A stretch of 64,000 bases of DNA from Pachyrhynchus sulphureomaculatus (Eukaryota; Arthropoda; Insecta; Coleoptera; Curculionidae), in assembly GCA_019049505.1 (NCBI GenBank), contig CM032448.1, forward strand, positions 15,379,608 to 15,443,607. The letters run 5' to 3'. A model generated the notes under the pieces. It was not told the origin of the DNA. It ran no database searches and was given only the letters and a program-made list of their open reading frames with translations. Of this stretch, positions 31,750 through 42,668 are shown in pieces. The first letter of the stretch is position 1; every line of letters begins with the position of its first letter. A program made the position numbers and the translations under genes.

Positions 31750-31997
31750 AAAATTCAGTCGGGTATGACAATTTGCCAATGGGTATTATTAGAGATGTTA
31801 CAGATTCTATCTCAGAGCCTTTATCCTATATCATTAACTTATGTTTTGATACAGGTGTATATTCAGAACTTCTAAAAAATGCCTTAGTAAAAGCAATACA
31901 CAAAAAAGGGGGTTTACATGAAGAAAAAAACTATAGACTAATATCGCTGCTCTCAAACGTAGGTAAAATATTTGAAAAAATTATAAACATAGGCTAA
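31750..31997 (+). pseudogene. Second LINE RT fragment inside Z copy 1
   Basis: LPMGIIRDVTDSISEPLSYI, then LVKAIHKKGG and NYRLISLLSNVGKIFEKI, the finger region of a jockey/CR1-type RT with RLIS for the usual RPIS. It joins a different LINE at 31740, so the insert is chimeric or two successive events. Confidence 0.7.
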
Positions 31998-32333
31998 TCG
32001 ATTTTTTTGAACGCAACTCTTTATTTTCCAACAAGTAGTTTCGGAGAAAATCGGGTGTGACAGACGGACAGACAGACGGACAGACAGACGGACAGACAGA
32101 CGGACAGACACCGAAGTGATCTTATAAGTGTTCCGTACGGAACACTAAAAATACCCTCATATTTGAAAGAAGTTATTTTTTGGTGTGAAAAACGTAATTT
32201 TCGCATTAATTTTAGACCTAGGTGTTTGTGAGAACATTTCTAGATAAATTACTATCAATTTTTAAAAGATAAAAATGAATTGGCTGGGAGAATACCGGGT
32301 AAATCATTTTACATGTTTATAATTTTATTACAG

Positions 32334-32628
32334 GAATATATTACACCGCCTCCGCCTCTGCCGAAGCAAAAAAACAACCCTTTATTGTACCTCCAGGCTC
32401 AATTCCTGCTACCATCATTCTGTTTTAGTATCAGGATTCAAATTTCGTAATTATACTAATGATACAGACGAAACTATGCGGGATGGGGTTAAACGGTTTG
32501 TTTTGTTCTTTGATAATTTGCCGACACAGAGGCCTGAAGGGGTTCAGGCGGAAAGCAGGGCTTTTTTTTTAGATTATAGTCTCTTAGATTATTTATTGTT
32601 GATTGTGAATTTGGGTAATTCGGAATAA
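32334..32628 (+). other. Possible host exon, weak
   Basis: An acceptor-like TTTTATTACAG precedes 32334. One frame starts ITPPPPLPKQKNNP and stops after 38 codons; another stays open for 98 codons to a stop at 32626. The stretch is less AT-rich than its surroundings. No donor or homology is recognised, so this could be chance. Confidence 0.2.
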
Positions 32629-32911
32629 TTGACTACATCAGAGGTCAAGTCACGTACTGACGTACAACGGGTGATACAATGGTTTAAGTTTTCCTTTTCT
32701 CTATTCATAAAAAGAATCATATTTAGAGAATTTTGCATTTATTTACCTCCATAGTCTACGAGGATTGTATGATAAGTACTATTATTTAAGAAATTATATT
32801 TTTCATAAACATAACCTTTCACAAGAATCCTGTCAAATTTTCAAGTTGCTGCGTGATTTAGTTTGTGAGTGGCAGCCATTTAAATAGAACAACTTTTGCG
32901 ATTTTACAACA

Positions 32912-32985
32912 TTGGAAAAAATGTGTGTTTTTAGTGAAGTCACTGATCGTTTTATACCTCCGTAACAAAATTTTTTATTTTAAAA
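32912..32985 (-). mobile_element. Z repeat copy 2, left piece
   Basis: The sequence AGTGAAGTCACTGATCGTTTT, followed by TACCTCCGTAACAAAA, is the minus-strand Z sequence. It continues at 36240-36298 (AATCAAGGTACGGAACACT, then the CTTGACCGGT end). The hAT element at 32986-36231 separates the pieces. Confidence 0.75.
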
Positions 32986-33174
32986 CAGTGATTCCCAAAG
33001 TGGTTCAGTTGGACCCCCAGGGGTCCACGGGAGACTCGACGGGGGTCTACGTTGGCGTGAAAAAAAATGGGGATTCACAAGTTGTAAGTGAGGGTCCACG
33101 AAAATTTATCTGATTTCGATAGTAAAGAACAAAAATGTTGGCTTGGCTTTACCTATCAATGTAGGCACATAATA

Positions 33175-33525
33175 CACTACTCAAAAAAATTAAGGGAGCA
33201 AAAAAAAGTTCCAAATTTTTCGGTGATTTTTGACAGGCTGTATTTCGGTGAAAAATGGTCGTATTGAGACTTTTAAAAAAAAAGCATTTTGAAGCTTTAA
33301 GATTCTAATTTTCAGATTTTTTGGCTAAAATTTTTTAGGAGCTACGGTTCTCATGCAATCCTAACAGATAGCGCGAAAAAATAATATTGCAAATATTTTG
33401 CTTTTTTTTTTGGTCCACGGGCTTGAAAAAATTTTTTCAGTTAGGCAGGCATATGGATCAGATAGCCTGTTCATTTAGCATTAATTTCCTTGTTTTAAAA
33501 CCTCCCTTAATTTTTTTGAGTAGTG
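33175..33525. mobile_element. MITE, 351 bp, Tc1/mariner type
   Basis: Inverted ends CACTACTCAAAAAAATTAAG of at least 24 bp lie inside TA at 33173-33174 and 33526-33527. No coding content. It lies in the 5' non-coding part of the hAT. Confidence 0.85.
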
Positions 33526-33813
33526 TATTTTAAGGTCAGCGACTGTTACTTGTAAAAACTTGCATATTCGATATTCAGTACAACGCGCGTCGAGACTTGC
33601 AAAGCTCCGCCCGCCCGCCCGCAATGCAACCCGTTCAGACGTGCAAAGGGACGAAATACGACTTGTGCTGTGCTTGCAATCTTGCATGAACTTGTTTGAT
33701 TCTTCACCAATATAAATACGAATGCCAAGGACAAACGTTACTCATTTGTTTCCGGAATTTTGAAAAGAAAAGTGTGAGTGAATCGATGTCAGAGTTTGCC
33801 AGTGCCGGAAAAA

Positions 33814-34456
33814 GTAAGTTCCTGCCTATTTGTTATTCATACTTTTATTTTATATTGTAATAATATTATATTATATGTTTGCGTGTAGTAGGTACGTAAT
33901 AAAAATTAAATACTGAACAGGGCCATTATTCGATACTTCTATAAAAGAACAGAAAGCCGAGAAAGATTGAACTTTTAGTACTTTTTATTATAAAATTATT
34001 TATTTACCCGACTGTGGTGATTCACTAAAGGAGAGATATATGATTGACCTGCATGTTTGTACATATTTCAGTGCCCTCGTAGCTGCTAATGCTAAATGAC
34101 TAAAAATATTTTCATAAATTGTACGTGTCTTTATGTACCACTCGTAACGTACATCACAGTAATAAATAAATCATTAAAATCGCGGACTTTTGATGTGAAA
34201 ATATTCTTTAAAAATATTTTCTCTCGAATTTACAGAAATGTATCAAAATATAATTAATCAAAAAATATTTTATATTACATTAAAATAGGTTCAGCCGTTT
34301 TGTGAAAACCTCTATATGGGTCTTAGCAGTTTATTGCTTTTAATAATTAAAAGCAGTTTTGCCGCCGGCATTTTGGTTTTTTCATTGCAGTTAAAATAGC
34401 CATATCCTGTTAAAGTCGCCTTATGATTACTAAAACAAACATTTTTTTCTTTACAG
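33814..34456 (+). other. Predicted 5' leader intron of the hAT gene
   Basis: Donor GTAAGTTCCTG at 33814 and acceptor TTTCTTTACAG ending at 34456 are strong and lie just before the transposase ATG at 34478. Splicing would join a short leader exon to the coding exon. Confidence 0.5.
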
Positions 34457-34477
34457 GTCAGGGAACTGATACGAAAC

Positions 34478-35918
34478 ATGGCTGAATCTAAGAAGAAATG
34501 TCGACAGTACAGTGTTGATTATTTGAAATTTGGTTTTCTTCCATCAAAGGCAGACAAACGATTGCCCATATACCTTTTATGCAACAAAGTTTTGAGCCAC
34601 GACTCTATGAAACCATCGAAGCTCGAAGATCATCTAAGAAGGTGTCATCCTGATAAAATAGGCAAAGATTTAAAATATTTTCAAACATTGAAGGAAAAAT
34701 ATGAAAAGAGACCCACCGTGCACAGTATGTTCGCTTCAACGTCTCAAAGTAATAATGATGGCTTGCGGGCATTTTACAATATTTCATTGCTTACAGCGAA
34801 ATCTGGAAAACCGCACACCATCGGAGAACAGTTAATTTTACCCGCTGATGAAGAGGTTTTAAAAACTGTTCTGCACAAACCTCCATTTGACGTATTCAAA
34901 AGAATTCCTTTGAGTAACAACACTGTACAAAGACGTATTGATGAAATGAGCTCTGATATTGAAAGCTTCTTGTGTAATTATCTGCAAACAACTCATTTTT
35001 CTATTCAACTGGACGAGTCAACTTTACCTGGTAATGAAGCATTATTATTGGCATATGTTCGATTTGTTATGGACGAAGAAATCCATGAAGAGCTGCTATT
35101 CGCGAAAACTTTGGAGACGGACACTAAAGGCGAATCAATATTTAATGTCCTGAGTGATTTTTTTAAGGAAAAATCGATTCCATTTACAAACATTATTTTG
35201 GTGGCAGCAGATGGAGCTTCTGCCATCTTCGGGCGATATCGTGGGTTTATAAGCCATCTTAAAAGAAATATACCAGGACTAACTGCAATTCACTGTGTCA
35301 TCCACCGACAACACCTGGTAGCGAAAAATCTGAGTGATAGATTGCACCAATCGCTTCAATTTGTGATTAAAGCAGTTAACAAAATAAGAAGCAATGCGTT
35401 GAATACCTGTTTATTTGCACAATTATGCGACGAAAATGATGAAGAGTTCCAACGATTGCTCTTACATACTGAAGTACGCTGGTTGTCGAAAGGTGCATGT
35501 TTAACAAGATTTTACTCACTTTTTGAATTAGTTTTAGAGTTTCTGGAAAGTAAAGATCCAGATTTAAAAGAAAACCTGATCAAATTGAAAGCAGACATCG
35601 CGTATTTGACAGATTTGTTCAAAAAATTTAATGACATTAACTCGCAGTTACAAGGGGACAGCCTAAATTTAATAAAAACAAAGGGTGTAATTTCGGCTTT
35701 TCTTGGAAAATTGAAATTTATGAAGTAAAATATTAGTTGGCGCGAATTCTTCCAGTTTCCAAACTTGTCACAGGCAAGAACATTTAAATGCCCTGCATGA
35801 TGACTTCAAAAATAGATTTGAAGATATTCTGACGATGGAAATACCACCATGGATCATAAATCCATTTGATGAAACGGAAGTGGCGAATGTGGTATTACAA
35901 GAGGAGCTACTCTACTAT
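34478..35918 (+). pseudogene. hAT transposase, ZBED5/FAM200-like
   Basis: From ATG at 34478 a 416-codon frame runs to 35728. A BED-type finger at residues 20-55 has lost its first Cys (IYLLC for C-x-x-C), with HLRRCH following. The RNase H-like core shows the first Asp in SIQLDESTLPGNEA, the second in ILVAADGASAIFGRYRG, and CVIHRQHL, the C-x-x-H motif of hAT. HTEVRWLSKG is the conserved Trp region. A frameshift near 35725 is followed by SWREFFQFPNL and by NRFEDILTMEIPPWIINPF to about 35918. The C-terminal dimerisation region with the last acidic residue appears lost. Confidence 0.9.
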
Positions 35919-36239
35919 TTTTTTTTAATTGTTGATTTGCATTGTTGAAGTTACGGTACGTTATTAATGTTTAATTTTAATTCTATTAAGTCTGTAATCA
36001 TATTATTTTAATAAATAGAACACAAGAAAATATATTATTTTTCTTTTTATTTTTACCACTCCGAATTTAGGGTTGGAACTCAGCCACGACGCAAATTTCC
36101 ATCGTTAGATCTAATCTTTACATTTTTTGACGAGTTTTGGGACTATGGTAGAAATGTAGCAGCAGGGGGTCCACCGAAACCAGTAATATTTTGAAAGTGG
36201 TCTACGAGAAAAAAAAGTTTGGGAACCTCTGTTTTAAAA

Positions 36240-36298
36240 GCAATCAAGGTACGGAACACTAATTGCGCAAGTTCAACTTACACTTGACCGGTTATTTT
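36240..36298 (-). mobile_element. Z repeat copy 2, right piece (5' end)
   Basis: Continues the piece at 32912-32985 across the hAT. Contains CGGAACACT (part of the sub-terminal repeat) and ends CTTGACCGGTTATTTTT. Confidence 0.75.
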
Positions 36299-36379
36299 TT
36301 GTATTGAAAAGTAATATCGTAATTGGCGGGGACTGTTTTATCTGTATGGATACTGGTGTCTCAGTAAAGCTTGTAATTC

Positions 36380-36850
36380 TTATTTTCAAGTACGGATGTT
36401 GGTGTGTACTTGTAGTAGGGATCTTATCGGGGGCGCGAGCCGCTTTGCGACGTGATTTTCGCCCAGCAAAGGTTTCTTCAACGTGCTTCGGAATTTGACA
36501 TTATGAGCCCAAAAATGTTGTCGAATGGTCTCATGAGATACATTCAAACCCGATTTTCTTAATTTTGCCGCTCCTTGACGCTGCTTCAATTTTGGGTTCC
36601 GTGAAAACAAAGACACGATTCGTTTTTCGACTTTCGGAATGACTTTGCCTGCCAAGCCATGTTTTGGCGGCAAGCCGTCGGCATTTTTTTTCTCGTTAAA
36701 ATGATTTACCCACTTCTTCACAAACGGTGCCGACTTTTTAATATATTTAGCGGCAGCAGAATATATCATTTTAGGCCCCTTTGGATGGAAACAAAGAACG
36801 ACTGCCTCGAACTGACGCGCAAACAAGTGCCCGTTTTGGATTTTACGTGA
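36380..36850 (-). pseudogene. Tc1/mariner-type transposase, N-terminal fragment
   Basis: Minus-strand frame: AAAKYIKKSAPFVKKWVNHF, then RIVSLFSRNPKLKQRQGAAK, SHETIRQHFWAHNVKFRS and KKPLLGENHVAKRL. This is the paired helix-turn-helix region of a Tc1-like transposase. It ends before the first catalytic Asp, cut near 36440. The exact family is uncertain. Confidence 0.65.
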
Positions 36851-37129
36851 TTTCGATGAAAGTTCGGAATCGACTGATACTTTTACTAAAATGCGTCGTA
36901 GACAGTAGTAGCTTCCATCTACCGATTTTTTGTTGAATCGCTAGAATCGTATCTACCAAAAATAAATTATCGCGGGCACGTTCTTACTTGACAGACTGTA
37001 GTTACTTCCAAACTAAATATCTAATCGGATTTTCATTCCTTATATAGGTTTCAGAGTCATCCATCCAACATTTAGTGTCATCTAAGATTTCTAGAAGAAT
37101 TTGAATGGTAAATTCACGCAAGAAGTAAT

Positions 37130-38317
37130 TTTGATAGAAAATACAGATTTTTATAAAAATTTTAATTTTTTTGTTGATTCATAAAGTATACGCACTCTTT
37201 TGTAGAAATTTTCCCTGTTTTGCATAAATGTAGCTGAATTTCGTTGATACAGCGCTTAATTTCCTCCTTCAAGTGTGGGTGATCGTTGGCTTGTTGGCGT
37301 AAACCTTAGACTTTAAAAAAACCCCAAAGAAAAAAGTCCAACGACGTTAAATCGCATAATCTGGGCGGCCAATTCTGATCACCAAAACGGGATATTACAC
37401 GACCAGGAAATGACTCAAGCAGTAATTGAATTGTTTCTCGGACTGTATGGCATGTGGCACCGTCTTGTTGAAACCACATGTCGTCCACATCCATATATTG
37501 CAATTTAGGCAAAAAACTGGATTATCATATCGCGATAACAATCACCATTTACTGTTATTGCTTGGCCAATCGCATTTTCGAAGAAGAAGATTCCGATGAT
37601 GCCTCCAGCCCAAAATCCGCACCAAACAGTGACACGTTGTGGATTCATTTGTTTCGCAACAGTCACGTGTCTGAACGTCAAATGCGACAATTTTGTCGAT
37701 TAACGAAGCCATCAAGATGGAAATGAGCCTCATCGTTGAAGACGATTTTCTTCGAAAAATCAGGATCCACTTGTTGTTATTCCATAATCCATTCAACGAA
37801 CTTTCTTCGTTGTGCGTGGTCAGTAGGCTTCAGTTCTTGAGTCAATTAAACTTTGTAAGCATGAAGATGCAAATCTTTCGTGAGAATACGCTGTAGAGAG
37901 CTTCTCGAAATGTCCAATTCTTGACTACGGTGCCGAATTAATGTTCTTGGAGTCTCAGTATTACTCTCGCGAACTGCTTCAATGTTTTGTGGCGAACGAC
38001 TTGTTGAAGGACGGCCAGAGCGTCTAAGATCACTAATTGATCCAGTCTCCCTGAATTTTTCAATTAATCTCTTTACAGTTGATGAGGTTAAATCACTATT
38101 CCGACCACATTTTATACGAAAATTCCGAACTGTAACTGCCAAACTTTCATTATTTTTAAAATATTGCTCAACAATGAAAACACATTGTTCTTTCGTGTAG
38201 CGCTCCATTTTTAATAAACCTGAATTGTTAGCTGTCACGCTGTTTTTGTTTTGTTGGCAACACTTTACCATACAAATGGCGATAAATTCAAATCTTGCGT
38301 GCATTTTGGACACCCTT
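37130..38317 (-). mobile_element. DUF4817-type element X4, decayed
   Basis: The right tip reads, inverted, AAGGGTGTCCAAAATGC at about 38300-38317, a terminus shared by many insect elements of this group. The transposase starts at 38208. The left tip is not found. Confidence 0.6.
37190..38208 (-). pseudogene. X4 transposase, DD41D type
   Basis: Minus strand from ATG at 38208: ERYTKEQCVFIVEQYFKNNE (DUF4817 helix-turn-helix), GRNSDLTSSTVKRLIEKFRE, RHRSQELDISRSSLQRIL, then after frameshifts RVTVWCGFWAGGIIG, the second Asp in MWFQQDGATCH and the third in CDLTSLDFFLWG. Between these two Asp are 41 residues, as in X2. The first Asp region near 37740 is frame-disrupted. Confidence 0.8.
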
Positions 38318-38384
38318 TATTTAAAAGTATTCGAATACAGCAGCAAATACGTTCGACTGTCAATAAATAACAAAACAAACTATA

Positions 38385-40690
38385 CAGGGTTACAGGAAAA
38401 GTCGTCCTAGATAATTAAGGACGTTATAATTTAGGTCGTTTCTGACCGATTTGACTCTATGACATGATGTCCTAAACTTAACCGTTTTCGAGATATTGAA
38501 GTTTAAAGATTTTCTAAAAAAAAAATTTGAACTAGTTACTAACAGTTTCAAATGGCGGCTTGTTAATGTTTCTAAATTACGAATTTATACCAAGTGTTTC
38601 CTACTTTAAATCAATAAAGAGAAAAAAAAATGTATGGAAGTTATTCTGCAAATTATTTTAAAAACTTTTTACGTCTTTTTAGCTATCAAAAAAGGTATAA
38701 TACTAGGAGTTTAATAGGAAAACTGTACACAGAATGACACCTAAAGCTGCCTCGGGTAGCAAAAGGTAAATTATTAGTTCTAGGTAAAAATACGAAAAAT
38801 ACACAAATAAAACAAAAAACCTTGCAATTTAATATTTTTTATTAATTATAATTCATGTCCTATATGGTCGCCCCTATTTCTAACACAAATTCTCATTCTT
38901 TTTCTTAAATTACTTTTCACAATGCTGGTTGTGAGGTGCCGCCTCATTTCGTCAGCCGCATCAATTATTTTTTGTCTTAGGACATCCACGTTTTCGATAG
39001 GAGTCATCTGGTCGTATACGAGACTTTTCATGTGACCCCATACATAAAAATCCATCGGTGTTAGGTCTGGGCTTCTAGCCGGCCAAGGTATGGGTCCGCC
39101 TCTTCCAATCCATTTGTTGGGATAATTGTCATTGAGCCATGCACGAACACTTCCTCTGTAGTGAGCTGGGCAGCCATCGTGTTGAAAATATATGTTTTGT
39201 CTCAAACCAATAGGTAGGTCTTCCATCAAATTAGGTAAATCGTTCCGCAAAAAATTGTCGTATTCCTCGCCATTCAAATTATCTGGCAGGAAGAATGGCC
39301 CAACCAAATAATTTGAAATTATACCCATCCACACATTTAAGCTGAATCTTGTTTCTGATCCTTTCGTTCTTTTTTTGTTTGGGTTGCCTTCCTCTTTAGA
39401 AGCCCAATAGTGGGCATTGTGGTAGTTTGTAAGACCGTCTTTGTCGAATTTCGACTCGTCAGTCCATAGTATTTTCTTAAAAAAAGATCTTCGACATCGG
39501 TATTGAGCATAAATCTGCAGAATTCTAATCGTCGCAACGGATCCCCTTCTTCAATGACTTGCACGGGCGTATAGTGGTAAGGGTGTTGCCCAACAGTATG
39601 CATTACAAACCATACCTTCCACTGCGAAATACCAAGCTGTTGTGCGACAACATTTGTAGATGTGGTTGGGTCCACCTCAAAGAGACGTCGTATTTCGTTT
39701 TCTTCGTCTTCGTCAAAGATACGTGGTCGTCCCATGTCAGTCCGCCGTCTTTGTACGGAACCAGTTTCTCGTAGTCTTCGATAAGTTCCATCAAATACGC
39801 TAACATCAAGTACACGACGAGTAGGATATCGCAGTATGTATTCATCACGTGCACGCGACGACACTCCTTCGCAAAATCCGTAACACATTAGGATGTCAGC
39901 ATATTCCTCGTTGGTATACGTTGCCATATTCACAAGCAGAGATCAAAATCCAGTTACGAGCCAATTCACACAGTCAGAAGATGAAACACAGATATTTTTG
40001 AAAAGCACGGTATAGCACATCTACCACGGACGAATCGCATGAGCAGACTAAAAATCATTCAATAATGTTTAGTGAACAGAAAATGTCACTCGCACAGAGA
40101 GTATCCCGACCGGAAAAAAATGCTTACCCAACCCTTTTTGTTGTTTGAAGGTGCAGGTAGTAAACCGGTAATTGGTAGTATCTAAATTCTATTATTATGT
40201 TATTTCTACATTTGGGCCTATTGAAATCTCATTTTCTTAGAATTTTCAATAGATCCAGTAGATATTATACCGTTTTACATAGTTAAAAAGACGTAAAAGT
40301 TTTTAAAATAATTTGCAGAATAACTTCCATACATTTTTTTTTTTCTCTTTATTGATTTAAAATAGGAAACACTTGGTAAAAATTCGTAATTTAGAAACAT
40401 TAACAAGCCGCCATTTGAAACTGTTAGTAACTAGTTCAAATTTTTTTGATGATTTTTGATACTTGACATACAGACTAATTAAAAATAACCAAAAAATCGC
40501 ACTCGAGAACCTCTAATAAAAAAAAATCGATATAAAAGCAAAAAAACATGTTTTTTTTTAGAAAATTTTTAAACTTCAATATCTCGAAAACGGTTAAGTT
40601 TAGGACATCATGTCATGGAATCAAATCGGTCAGAAATGACCTAAACTGTAACGTTCTTAATTATCTAGGACGACTTTCCCTGTAACCCTG
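38385..40690 (-). mobile_element. DUF4817-type element X2, young, long TIRs
   Basis: The 2306-bp element has inverted ends CAGGGTTACAGG-A/G-AAAGTCGTCC inside TA at 38383-38384 and 40691-40692. The TIRs extend about 0.3 kb, with some extra sequence in the right arm. It encodes one transposase on the minus strand. Confidence 0.9.
38846..39927 (-). pseudogene. X2 transposase, DD41D, single frameshift
   Basis: From ATG at 39927: ATYTNEEYADILMCYGFCEG (DUF4817 helix-turn-helix), RDEYILRYPTRR, GRPRIFDEDEENEIRRLFEV. A one-base loss in the T-run at about 39478-39484 shifts the frame; downstream, a WTDESKFDKDG stretch has the first Asp. After the shift: SLNVWMGIISNYLVGPFFL, second Asp in YFQHDGCPAHY, third in SPDLTPMDFYVWGH. 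I count 41 residues between second and third Asp. The stop is at 38846. No other defect is visible, so about 360 residues would be encoded without the shift. Confidence 0.88.
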
Positions 40691-40692
40691 TA

Positions 40693-41280
40693 TAATTATT
40701 TTAACTATATAATAATTTAAGCCAGAGTGCGATGTCCAAAATCCATTACTAAAATGGAGTTAACCCACCCCGGCTTCTCTTGCTTCTCAAAAATGGTCTA
40801 CGTTCATTCTAAAGAATTGGAAATCAATTTCCATTATAAACATTATTTCTACATTCTTTCTACTAAACTTCATCTTTCAATATACAGAATACACTTAAGG
40901 CAATCCGCGTAACATTACCATTGAATTTATATACGTTTTTTTTTTTCCAATTTTGAATTATTTTTTATTTGTTTCTTTCCTTTTGTTTTCCATATTTGTC
41001 CAATAACCAGCTATTATTACATTTTTTGTGTTTTTGAGTGATTTATGTAAACAAAGAAACAAATACCATCAAGATAAATTATTGAGTTGATACTTTTTAT
41101 TGTATTGTCTTGTTTGATTCCGCTGGCATGTTTTGCAAAATGTTACATATTTCAGGAAATAAAAATCTAAAAAAAGAAAGCTTTACAAACCATTAATAAT
41201 GATTTTATGATTATTATTACCTTTTTGATAGAAGTATTTGTTATATATTTATATTTTTTTGTAGTATTTTTGTTATGGGT
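40693..41280. other. No gene recognised
   Basis: AT-rich; a 61-codon plus frame at 40727-40912 has no recognisable motif. No terminal structures. Confidence 0.45.
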
Positions 41281-41345
41281 ATGGAACCCGTGTAGCAGGG
41301 AAATCTTTAGGTGCTACAGAAGCGACGCGTGTGCGGAAAAAGGGA
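41281..41345 (-). pseudogene. LINE-A 3' end scrap
   Basis: AGGTGCTACAGAAGCGACGC and GTGTGCGGAAAAAG match 4195-4226, the end of LINE-A. Confidence 0.55.
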
Positions 41346-41620
41346 TACACATTGTACGCGGTGGGACACATAGTTGTCCAGTCAAAATATGACCAAAACA
41401 GGCCAAAAACAGGGATCATCGGATACTGCTACTTTTTTTAAAAAAAAATACTCGTCTTGACGAGTACATTAAGGAAAAAATATTGCGACCACTGAAAATT
41501 GGGACAACACCTTCAAAATTGAAAGAATTGGGCCGTTTTTAGTATATTTTTGCAATTCTATCACAATTTATGGAAGATAAACTAAAAATTCGGACAGGTC
41601 TGGATTCTAGATAAAATAAC
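41346..41620. other. No gene recognised
   Basis: AT-rich unique sequence between a LINE scrap and a Z repeat; no frame or terminal repeat. Confidence 0.4.
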
Positions 41621-41626
41621 CGGTCA

Positions 41627-42240
41627 AGTGCAAGTTGAACTTGCACAATTAATGTTCCGTACGTTGATTGCTTTTAAAATAATAAATTTTGTTACTGTTT
41701 GTGACTTCACAAAACACACCCCAAAGGAGTTTTCAAAAAAGTTTGATTCCAATCTTTACTGATGACCTTGATTTTTTTTTTTATGTACCAAATAAATTAT
41801 TAAAGGTAATGCACTCGTGATAATTTTCGTTCAATCTACACCCCGTGGAGAATATTCCAGAATTTTTTCAAAATTTTTTGATCAGTACTTTTCGAGATAA
41901 GGGGGGGACAGCGATTTTTCGCCATTTTAAAAAAATAATACAAAAAAAAGTGTGCGCAAGTATTACATTATATATATATTTTTTACTCTCGTTTTCGCAA
42001 GCTTTCATTTGACACCACACTCGATGATCTAGTAAAAAAAATTAACCCCTTAAGTCAAAATTTAACTTTTAAAACTACATGGCTCCGATGAGGCCATCAA
42101 TTCCTATATTATTACCAAATTTCAACTTTCTATGACAAATAGTTTCGGAGAAAATCGGGTGTGACAGACAGACGGACAGACAGACAGACGGACAGACACC
42201 GAAATAATCTTATAAGTATTCCATACGGAACACTAAAAAC
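41627..42240 (+). mobile_element. Z repeat copy 3
   Basis: Full-length: ACCGGTCAAGTGCAAG start, ATGTTCCGTACG sub-terminal repeat, GACAGACGGACA tract near 42165-42195, and 3' end GGAACACTAAAAA. The 3' palindrome has one change (TTCCATACGGAA). Confidence 0.8.
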
Positions 42241-42323
42241 GAAATATTTAAGAGGCTGTGGATGTCATTTGAACTTTCTGGTCGGGAGAAATTGGCCGTT
42301 TTTGTTGTTTTTTTTTTTGGCCA

Positions 42324-42668
42324 TTTTTAGTGTTCCGTACGGAACACTTATAAGATGACTTCGGTGTCTGTCTGTCCGTCTGTCTATCCGTCTGTCACAC
42401 CCGATTTTCTCCGAAACTATTTGTCATAGAAAGTTGAAATTTGGTAATAATATAGGAATTGATGGCCTCATCAGAGCCATGTAGTTTTAAAAGTTAAATT
42501 TTGACTTAAGGGGTTATCTCGAAAAGTACTTATCAAAAAATTTTTAAAAAATTCTGGATATTCTCCACGGGGTGTAGATTGAACGAAAATTATCACGAGT
42601 GCATTACCTTTAATAATTTATGTTATAAAAAAAAAAAGCAGAAATTTCAAGGTCATCAATTTTCACTG
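42324..42668 (-). mobile_element. Z repeat copy 4, 3' half, tail to tail with copy 3
   Basis: Minus orientation: starts with the palindrome AGTGTTCCGTACGGAACACT (42329-42348), then the TGTCTGTCCG tract and body up to the GGTCATCA region near 42660, where it is truncated. It is separated from copy 3 by about 83 bp. Confidence 0.8.

Larger units (their letters stand above)
30994..32151 (+). mobile_element. Z repeat copy 1 (Helentron/DINE-like), split by LINE pieces
   Basis: Starts ACCGGTCAAGTGCAAG, with AGTGTTCCGTACG about 30 bp in. The 3' end has a GACAGACGGACA microsatellite (32059-32108) and the palindrome AGTGTTCCGTACGGAACACT (32127-32146), followed by AAAAA. Sub-terminal inverted repeats, a (GACR)n tract, a 3' palindrome and no target duplication fit DINE-1/HINE-type non-autonomous Helentrons. 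The body is interrupted at 31567-32000 by LINE sequence. Confidence 0.65.
32986..36231 (+). mobile_element. hAT element (ZBED5-like), complete ends
   Basis: The 3246-bp element has tips CAGTGATTCCCAAAG and, inverted, CAGAGGTTCCCAAAC. A perfect 8-bp duplication, TTTTAAAA, lies at 32978-32985 and 36232-36239. It is inserted in a Z repeat and itself carries a MITE at 33175-33525. It encodes a hAT transposase on the plus strand. Confidence 0.92.

Noticed and set aside
37690..38410. Plus-strand frames opposite X4
   Set aside because: Antisense to a well-supported transposase.
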